Shown here: positions 5,944 through 11,073 of the stretch, piece after piece
Numbering within the stretch: position 1 is the first letter of the stretch
How the letters are laid out: each line of letters begins with the position of its first letter
Assembly: GCA_900768035.1 (NCBI GenBank)
Contig: CAAGBH010000082.1
Location: 1 to 11,073 of the forward strand
Length of the DNA: 11,073 nucleotides
Source of the DNA: Clostridia bacterium
GTDB taxonomy: Bacteria; Bacillota; Clostridia; Oscillospirales; Acutalibacteraceae
Direction: 5' to 3'
Notes under the pieces: generated by a model
The model's input: the letters and a program-made list of their open reading frames with translations, nothing else
Told to the model about the DNA's origin: nothing
Database searches by the model: none
Translations under genes and position numbers: made by a program

Positions 5944-7155
5944 ATGTCACTTATAGTTAAAAAGTTCGGCGGTTCTTCAGTTGCCGATGCAAAGAGAGTT
6001 TTTAATGTTGCCAATTTAATTGTTGAAGATTATAAAAAAGGCAACGATATCGTGGTTGTTGTGTCCGCTCAGGGCGATACAACCGACGACCTTATCGAAA
6101 AAGCGAAAGAAATTAATCCTGTAAACCCATCAAAGCGTGAAATGGATATGTTACTTTCCGCAGGCGAACAAATTTCAATATCACTTCTTGCAATGGCTAT
6201 TGAAACCTTAGGTTGCCCTGTTAAATCGCTTTTGGGTTGGCAAGCAGGCTTTAATACCGACTCTCATCACGGTATTGCCCGCATTAAAAATATCAACGGT
6301 GAAAGACTTAGAAACGAAATCGCAAAGAAAAATATCGTTATCGTTGCAGGTTTCCAAGGTCTTAATAAATATGACGATATCACGACTTTCGGCCGTGGCG
6401 GTTCAGACACAAGCGCTGTTGCTATTGCCGCTTCCCTTAAGGCAGATTTATGTCAGATTTATACCGATGTTGACGGCGTTTACACCGCCGACCCACGCAA
6501 AGTTCCAAACGCTAAAAAAATGCAGGAAATCTGCTATGACGAAATGCTGGAACTTGCAACTTTAGGCGCTCAGGTACTTAACAACCGCTCGGTTGAAATG
6601 GCTAAAAAATACAATGTTGAACTTGAAGTTCGTTCAAGTTTACAACCTCATATACCCGGTACAATTGTAAAGGAGATAACTAAAATGGAAAAAACTTTAA
6701 TCAAAGGTGTAGCAAAAGATAACAATGTAGCAAGTATTTCGATAATCGGTCTTAAGGATAAACCGGGTATCGCATTTAAGGTATTCAATAAATTGGCTCA
6801 ATCAAAAATCAATGTTGACATTATTTTACAGTCTATCGGCAGAGACGATACTAAAGATATCACCTTTACCGTATCTCAGGATAACCGTGCTGCCGCTGTT
6901 GAAGTTATCAACAATATGAAAGACAGCCTTAACTTTAAAGAAATCACTTTTGACGAAAGTGTTTCTAAAGTTTCTATCGTTGGCGCAGGTATGGAAAGCA
7001 ATCCAGGTGTTGCCGCTAAAATGTTTGAAGCATTGTTTGATGCAAATATCAATATTCATATGATTTCAACAAGTGAAATTAAGGTTTCGGTTCTTATTGA
7101 TGATAAATTTGCAGATGCGGCTGTTTCTGCCGTTCACGATGCATTCATCAACTAA
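5944..7155 (+). CDS. lysC: Aspartate kinase (aspartokinase II type, alpha subunit)
   Basis: It phosphorylates aspartate, the first step of the lysine, threonine and methionine pathway. The 403-residue protein is near the length of Bacillus LysC. The kinase domain (1 to about 245) shows KKFGGSS (6-12), the RGGSDTSA nucleotide/substrate segment (151-158), YTDVDGVYTADPR (173-185) and LATLGAQVL (204-212). Two ACT domains follow at about 262-330 and 342-403. Each carries its ligand turn (GLKDKPGIA and ESNPGVA), and the second contains MISTSEIKVS, typical of lysine-responsive aspartokinases, so lysine feedback is likely but inferred. GGAGG at 5930-5934 lies 9 nt before the ATG. The gene carries an internal start at 6685 (separate entry). 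It lies 17 nt after hom, so one transcript supplies the first pathway step and the homoserine branch step. Confidence 0.96.
   Translation: MSLIVKKFGGSSVADAKRVFNVANLIVEDYKKGNDIVVVVSAQGDTTDDLIEKAKEINPVNPSKREMDMLLSAGEQISISLLAMAIETLGCPVKSLLGWQAGFNTDSHHGIARIKNINGERLRNEIAKKNIVIVAGFQGLNKYDDITTFGRGGSDTSAVAIAASLKADLCQIYTDVDGVYTADPRKVPNAKKMQEICYDEMLELATLGAQVLNNRSVEMAKKYNVELEVRSSLQPHIPGTIVKEITKMEKTLIKGVAKDNNVASISIIGLKDKPGIAFKVFNKLAQSKINVDIILQSIGRDDTKDITFTVSQDNRAAAVEVINNMKDSLNFKEITFDESVSKVSIVGAGMESNPGVAAKMFEALFDANINIHMISTSEIKVSVLIDDKFADAAVSAVHDAFIN
6669..6675 (+). promoter_or_regulatory. Internal Shine-Dalgarno within lysC
   Basis: AAAGGAG lies 9 nt before an in-frame ATG at 6685. The surrounding 14-mer AATTGTAAAGGAGA (6663-6676) recurs exactly at 7158-7171 as the ribosome binding region of the next gene, which argues that this copy also works in initiation. 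Confidence 0.7.
6685..7155 (+). CDS. Aspartate kinase beta subunit from an internal in-frame start
   Basis: Starting at codon 248 of lysC, this would give a 156-residue protein holding only the two ACT domains. Bacillus subtilis aspartokinase II is known to be an alpha2-beta2 enzyme whose beta chain is made from such an internal start in lysC. Here the site falls exactly at the kinase/ACT boundary (KEITKMEKTLIKG) and has a strong ribosome binding site. It shares frame and stop with the alpha subunit, so it is an overlapping product rather than a separate locus. Expression is inferred. Confidence 0.65.
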   Translation: MEKTLIKGVAKDNNVASISIIGLKDKPGIAFKVFNKLAQSKINVDIILQSIGRDDTKDITFTVSQDNRAAAVEVINNMKDSLNFKEITFDESVSKVSIVGAGMESNPGVAAKMFEALFDANINIHMISTSEIKVSVLIDDKFADAAVSAVHDAFIN

Positions 7156-7177
7156 TAAATTGTAAAGGAGAATATCC

Positions 7178-7729
7178 TTGGAAAAAGATGCAGTTTCAGC
7201 AGGTGTATCCGAAATCGGCGGTCTATTTTCTACCGCTGATATAAGGGTTCTTATTTGCTATATTCTATCGTCTATTGATGATGCTGTTCCAGGTAATTTG
7301 CTTGCTAATACACTTCACTATGAGGGTATTGCCAACTGTTTTGAAGTTAACGATTCTATTGCTGCACTTTGCAAAAGCGGTCAGATAAAATTAGTTGACG
7401 AAAAGGACGATACTTATGTTATTACCGATAGCGGACGAAATGTTGCAGAAACCTTGAAAACTTCCCTTTCCATTGTTGTGAAAGAGCGTGCATACACCGC
7501 CGCTATAAAAATGGTTTCCCGCTTTAAAAATGCCAAAGAAACCGATATTAAAATTTCAAGAGAGGGCAATAAAACTTTTATTACCTGTTCGGCCATTGAT
7601 GAAGATACACCTTTTATGAGCGTAAAACTTCTTGTATCTGACGAAGAACAGGCTTTGCATATTAAGGAAAAGTTTTTAAACGACCCTACTAAAATTTATT
7701 CAACAATTATTGACCTATTAACAAAATAA
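7178..7729 (+). CDS. DUF4364 family winged-helix protein
   Basis: A 183-residue protein resembling DUF4364 (PF14277) of Clostridia. Residues about 17-90 read as a winged helix: LFSTADIRVLICYIL, a second helix pair, then a YVITDSGRNVAETL wing typical of PadR/MarR-like folds. The C-terminal half is an alpha/beta region without recognised catalytic residues. It starts at TTG 7178, supported by AAAGGAG at 7164-7170 with a 7-nt spacing. It is 22 nt after lysC, the last gene of the operon, and its stop lies within the stem of the terminator. A DNA-binding role is plausible from the fold, but targets are unknown, and the link to amino-acid synthesis rests on position only. Confidence 0.78.
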   Translation: MEKDAVSAGVSEIGGLFSTADIRVLICYILSSIDDAVPGNLLANTLHYEGIANCFEVNDSIAALCKSGQIKLVDEKDDTYVITDSGRNVAETLKTSLSIVVKERAYTAAIKMVSRFKNAKETDIKISREGNKTFITCSAIDEDTPFMSVKLLVSDEEQALHIKEKFLNDPTKIYSTIIDLLTK

Positions 7730-7755
7730 GCGTCCATACGGACGCTTATTTTTTA
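7723..7755. terminator. Bidirectional terminator between convergent DUF4364 and sipL genes
   Basis: AAAATAAGCGTCC (7723-7735) pairs perfectly with GGACGCTTATTTT (7740-7752) around an ATAC loop, with T-rich tracts in both directions. The DUF4364 stop (7727-7729) is inside the stem and the sipL stop (7755-7753) touches its other end, so one hairpin ends both transcripts. Confidence 0.93.
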
Positions 7756-9285
7756 TACTATCGGCACTAAAATCATTGTTCCCTCTTTTAAACATTCATC
7801 TTTAAGGTCATTCATAGTCATAATATCCTCAACACTTGCATTATATGTTCTTGCAATATCCCAAACACATTCATCCTTATTTGTGAAATAAATTGTCATA
7901 GCACCATTACCTTTACGCATTGTGGGACGGTTTTTATCCACTTCCAAATCGGTTATAAGCGACATTTTAGTTTTTTCATAAACCGAAGCATTTACTAAAA
8001 CATCAAGCCTTAAATCTATTGTGTTGGCAGAGGTTATTGTAAAGCCTGTTGAGGTAATATCAATATCGGGATTGCATTGCATCGGACGGTCAGTATCTGT
8101 GATTGGGAATTTATATTCAAAATCAATCGGTTTTTCGTAAAATGAGACATTATTATCTTCATCACACACCACGAAAAACACCATAAATGTTGCACAGACA
8201 ATCAGATTACTGCCCTCGAACTTAACACTTTTTGACTGCACATCACACCACAAATCAATAACCGAAGAAATATTTTCACTAACCTCAACATTTTTCTTGA
8301 ACTGACAGATTTCCTTAATATTGTGACAGATTTTTGAAAAGGTTATATTATCCTTAATAATATTAGTTTCAAACTTAGTTGAAAAGGCATCCTGTATAAC
8401 AGGGATATCATTCACACAGTAACTCTCGCAACTAAGCAATACCTTTGCCATAAGCGAGAAGCATCGATTTTCACCGTTTTGAGCCATTCTCGGTTTAATT
8501 TCCAAAAATGCAAGATATGCTTTGGTTTCACACTCGCAAAGGTCGGTTACCCCTTGCATTTCAACAATCTGACTAAACGGCAAGGTTGTTTTCATAACCT
8601 GTGGCACAGCCGAGCCCTCCGAACAGTAAAGTATCGTTACCGCCATATCGCCCTTTACAACAATTTTATCGTTTATGATTTTGCTTTCCTTTACACTTGG
8701 TACAGCATCATACCTTAAAACACTCTGTATCGGCGCTGTAGCGTTTGAAATGGCAATTTCATCTTCTATTATTATATACTTCTCCGCATATCCCATAGGC
8801 ACCGTTGCAGGCGCAACAGCACGCCTTAATTCAATATTACAGTCGTCATAATCAGAAATAACATCATTTGACTTGCGTTTGAACACACGGATATTTATTC
8901 CCACAGCGCCGTGAATATCAACCTTTCTGCCTGTAACTGCACGGCAGTTTATATATTCACATTTCACACTGCAACAAAGATTTGCACCACTGCATTCATT
9001 GGGCATTTCTTTAATTTTACTAAACGGATACTGATATTCATAAGAACACAAATTATTATCCTTATCAGCGTATAAAACGGTTATGCACACACTTCCGTCT
9101 ACCGTAATGTTTTTACCGTTAATTCCTTTGGAAGAAATTCGTGCAAAGGCTCTGCACTTAAATATTTTTGAAATATCAGGACAGTAATCAGGCAAAGTAA
9201 AATCAACATCTATCGGTTGTTCGCAAGAATCACTAAAAACATTTTCATTAACATACACACTGGTTTTAAGGCATTTATTTTCCAT
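7753..9285 (-). CDS. sipL: SipL-like spore morphogenesis protein (SPOCS/DUF3794 repeats plus LysM)
   Basis: A 510-residue protein with three SPOCS/DUF3794-like units (about 25-95, 184-256 and 337-395) and a C-terminal LysM domain (about 464-508: WDIARTYNASVEDIMTMNDL, ending in the LVPIV strand). This matches Clostridioides difficile SipL, which binds the coat ATPase SpoIVA through its LysM domain and is needed to localise the coat around the forespore. No signal peptide is visible, consistent with mother-cell cytoplasm. I count 26 cysteines (about 5%), spread over most of the chain. GAGAGG lies 8 nt before the ATG at 9285, and a sigma-E-type promoter lies at 9319-9348. The gene is monocistronic between two hairpin terminators. 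Generic SPOCS/LysM paralogues exist, so orthology is likely rather than proven. Confidence 0.87.
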   Translation of the reverse strand: MENKCLKTSVYVNENVFSDSCEQPIDVDFTLPDYCPDISKIFKCRAFARISSKGINGKNITVDGSVCITVLYADKDNNLCSYEYQYPFSKIKEMPNECSGANLCCSVKCEYINCRAVTGRKVDIHGAVGINIRVFKRKSNDVISDYDDCNIELRRAVAPATVPMGYAEKYIIIEDEIAISNATAPIQSVLRYDAVPSVKESKIINDKIVVKGDMAVTILYCSEGSAVPQVMKTTLPFSQIVEMQGVTDLCECETKAYLAFLEIKPRMAQNGENRCFSLMAKVLLSCESYCVNDIPVIQDAFSTKFETNIIKDNITFSKICHNIKEICQFKKNVEVSENISSVIDLWCDVQSKSVKFEGSNLIVCATFMVFFVVCDEDNNVSFYEKPIDFEYKFPITDTDRPMQCNPDIDITSTGFTITSANTIDLRLDVLVNASVYEKTKMSLITDLEVDKNRPTMRKGNGAMTIYFTNKDECVWDIARTYNASVEDIMTMNDLKDECLKEGTMILVPIV

Positions 9286-9318
9286 ATTATTTTCCTCTCT
9301 TTATAAACTTGTTACTAA

Positions 9319-9348
9319 ATTTTATGTGAGTAAAATAATATATATGAC
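9319..9348 (-). promoter_or_regulatory. Candidate sigma-E (mother-cell) promoter of sipL
   Basis: On the minus strand GTCATATA (9348-9341), a 14-nt spacer, then CATAAAAT (9326-9319). Bacillus sigma-E promoters have KMATATT, 14-15 nt, CATACAMT; here 6 of 7 and 7 of 8 positions fit. The expected transcription start is about 25 nt before the sipL ATG, and sipL is sigma-E dependent in C. difficile. Confidence 0.7.
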
Positions 9349-9373
9349 AAAACCCCACTTAAAGTGGGGTTTT
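9349..9373. terminator. Terminator after the ABC exporter gene
   Basis: AAAACCCCACT (9349-9359) and AGTGGGGTTTT (9363-9373) form an 11-bp stem with a TAA loop. The GC core is flanked by A/T runs, so the hairpin could work in either direction. It follows the ABC gene stop at 9379-9377 and directly abuts the sipL promoter, insulating sipL from readthrough. Confidence 0.9.
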
Positions 9374-9376
9374 ATA

Positions 9377-11073
9377 CTATTCCAATTCAAAAGCACCTGT
9401 GTAAAGACTGTAATACTGACCTTTTTGAGCAATCAAATCTTCGTGGCTTCCTCGTTCAATAATTCTGCCTTTATCAAGCACCATAATAACATCTGAATTT
9501 TTAACAGTTGAAAGACGGTGGGCAATAACAAACCCCGTTCTTCCCTTCATAAGCGAATCCATACCTTTTTGAACAATCGCTTCAGTACGGGTATCAATAC
9601 TTGAAGTTGCCTCGTCAAGAATCATAACAGGCGGGTCGGCAACTGCCGCACGGGCAATCGAAATCAACTGTCTTTGACCTTGAGAAAGATTTGAGCCGTT
9701 ATTTGAAAGTTCGGTTTCATAACCCTTAGGCAATCTTGAAATAAAATCATCCGCTCCCGAAAGTTTAGCCGCCGCTATACAATCTTCATCACTTGCATCT
9801 AATCTGCCGTAACGGATATTTTCCATAACCGTTCCCGTAAACAGATTTGTTTCCTGTAAAACGATACCTAAAGAACGTCGCAAATCAGATTTCTTGATTT
9901 TATTGATATTTATACCGTCATATCTGATTTTACCGTCAGCGATATCATAAAAACGGTTAATAAGATTTGTTATAGTGGTCTTACCTGCTCCCGTAGCACC
10001 AACAAAAGCAACCTTTTGACCAGGTTCGGCATAAAGGCTTATATCGTGTAAAACATCCTTACCCTCTTCATAACCGAAGTCAACATTAACCATCCTCACG
10101 TCACCTTTAAGTTCGGTATAAGTGAGGCTTCCGTCATTATGAGGATGTTTCCAAGCCCATACGCCTGTACGCTCGTCAGTCTCGATCAAGTTTCCACAAC
10201 TATCAACCTTAGCATTAACAAGTGTAACATAGCCGTCATCAGTTTCAGGCTCAGCGTCCATCAAGCCAAAAACTCTCTCAGCGCCTGCAAGACCCATTAC
10301 AATAGAGTTTATCTGTTGGGACACCTGATTAATGTTTCCTGTGAACTGCTTAGTCATATTTAAAAACGGAATTACAATACTGATATTAAATGCCATACCC
10401 GAAATACTGAAATTAGGAATATCCGACAGTAAAAACAATCCACCGACAGTAGCGATTATTACATAAAGTATATTACCGATATTCATATTAATCGGACCTA
10501 ATAGATTGGCATAAGCGTGGGCTCTTTTGCTGTCTTCAAAGAGTTCGTTATTAACCTTATCGAAATCAATTTGGCTCTGTTTTTCGTGACAGAAAACCTT
10601 TATAACTTTCTGTCCATTCATCATTTCCTGAATAAAGCCTTCTGTCTTACCGATAGCCCTTTGCTGACGCATAAAGTATTTTGCAGAGCCGCCGCCAACG
10701 ATTTTTGTTATATAAAACAGAAGAAATACGCCGAAAATTACAATCAAGGTTATCCAAACACTATACCAAAGCATAATCGCAAATACCGAGATTACAATAA
10801 TTCCTGACTGCAAAAGCGCCGGTATAGACTGTGAAACCAACTGACGAAGCGCATCAATATCATTGGTGTAATGACTCATAATATCGCCGTGCTTATTAGA
10901 GTCAAAATACTTTATCGGTAAGTTTTGCATACCGTCAAAAAGTGTTTTTCGCATTTTACCCAAGAAGCCTTGAGTTATATATGCCATTAATTGAGTGTGA
11001 GCAAATACCGCCAATAACGATATAACATACAGCGAAGCCAAAATAATTATTTTAGGAATAATTATTTCTTTTG
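9377..11073 (-). CDS. ABC exporter half-transporter, permease-ATPase (partial, N-terminus missing)
   Basis: A type IV (ABCB-like) exporter half with a transmembrane domain followed by a nucleotide-binding domain. About 564 codons are visible and the frame is open through the right edge, so some tens of N-terminal residues are absent. The TTG at 11041 is not a credible start. The ATPase motifs are complete: Walker A GATGAGKTT (10000-9974), Q-loop VLQETNLF, signature LSQGQ (9688-9674), Walker B VMILDE with catalytic Glu (9628-9611) and the His switch in AHRLST (H at 9520-9518). LSQGQ plus Glu is the pattern of the active TM288/BmrD/LmrD-type half of heterodimeric exporters, so a partner with a degenerate site probably lies just upstream, outside the window. 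An extra stretch of about 45 residues with WAWKHPHNDG (about 10230-10095) joins the two domains. The substrate cannot be told. Its terminator is at 9349-9373. Confidence 0.93.
   Translation of the reverse strand, partial: KEIIIPKIIILASLYVISLLAVFAHTQLMAYITQGFLGKMRKTLFDGMQNLPIKYFDSNKHGDIMSHYTNDIDALRQLVSQSIPALLQSGIIVISVFAIMLWYSVWITLIVIFGVFLLFYITKIVGGGSAKYFMRQQRAIGKTEGFIQEMMNGQKVIKVFCHEKQSQIDFDKVNNELFEDSKRAHAYANLLGPINMNIGNILYVIIATVGGLFLLSDIPNFSISGMAFNISIVIPFLNMTKQFTGNINQVSQQINSIVMGLAGAERVFGLMDAEPETDDGYVTLVNAKVDSCGNLIETDERTGVWAWKHPHNDGSLTYTELKGDVRMVNVDFGYEEGKDVLHDISLYAEPGQKVAFVGATGAGKTTITNLINRFYDIADGKIRYDGININKIKKSDLRRSLGIVLQETNLFTGTVMENIRYGRLDASDEDCIAAAKLSGADDFISRLPKGYETELSNNGSNLSQGQRQLISIARAAVADPPVMILDEATSSIDTRTEAIVQKGMDSLMKGRTGFVIAHRLSTVKNSDVIMVLDKGRIIERGSHEDLIAQKGQYYSLYTGAFELE

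Noticed and set aside
11039..11041. TTG as the start of the ABC exporter
   Set aside because: The frame is open to the window edge with hydrophobic residues before it, there is no ribosome binding site, and the family N-terminus is missing; the gene is simply truncated.

Overview
The window is AT-rich, uses ATG, GTG and TTG starts behind strong GGAGG-type ribosome binding sites, and has short intergenic gaps with hairpin terminators. The cdaA-cdaR pair, a YtvI-like membrane protein, a SipL-like SPOCS/LysM protein, a DUF4364 protein and a PheB/UPF0735 ACT protein together point to a low-GC Gram-positive of the class Clostridia with an endospore-forming lineage. The species cannot be named from the sequence. 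The first 20 bases are Illumina adapter, so the left edge is a contig end from a draft or metagenome assembly.

Layout. (1) 21-1543, minus strand: cdaR (its C-terminus lost at the contig end) preceded by cdaA, the c-di-AMP synthase and its regulator, joined by a TAATG stop/start overlap. (2) 1619-4124, minus strand: a TIGR01977-type cysteine desulfurase-like PLP enzyme, a 72-residue DUF3343 Se/S-carrier-like protein and a YtvI/AI-2E-family membrane protein. A hairpin terminator separates the desulfurase from the two genes upstream of it. (3) 4125-4254: a divergent promoter region. (4) 4255-7729, plus strand: an apparent operon of ACT-domain regulator, homoserine dehydrogenase, aspartate kinase and a DUF4364 winged-helix protein. 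The first three form the entry of the aspartate pathway to threonine, methionine and lysine. The kinase gene carries an internal in-frame Shine-Dalgarno and ATG that would give a separate ACT-only beta subunit. (5) 7753-9285, minus strand: the sipL-like spore morphogenesis gene, convergent with the operon over a shared terminator and preceded by a good sigma-E-type promoter. (6) 9377-11073, minus strand: an ABC exporter half-transporter, cut at its N-terminus by the right edge.

Every stretch of 300 bases or more is occupied by a gene. I see no mobile element, CRISPR, rRNA, tRNA or phage gene, and no clear new multi-gene system. This is mostly core chromosome. The points most worth a second look are the internal start in lysC, the ACT protein overlapping hom, the hairpin placed directly before the desulfurase ribosome binding site, the Cys-rich SipL homologue with its sigma-E promoter, and the adapter artefact.
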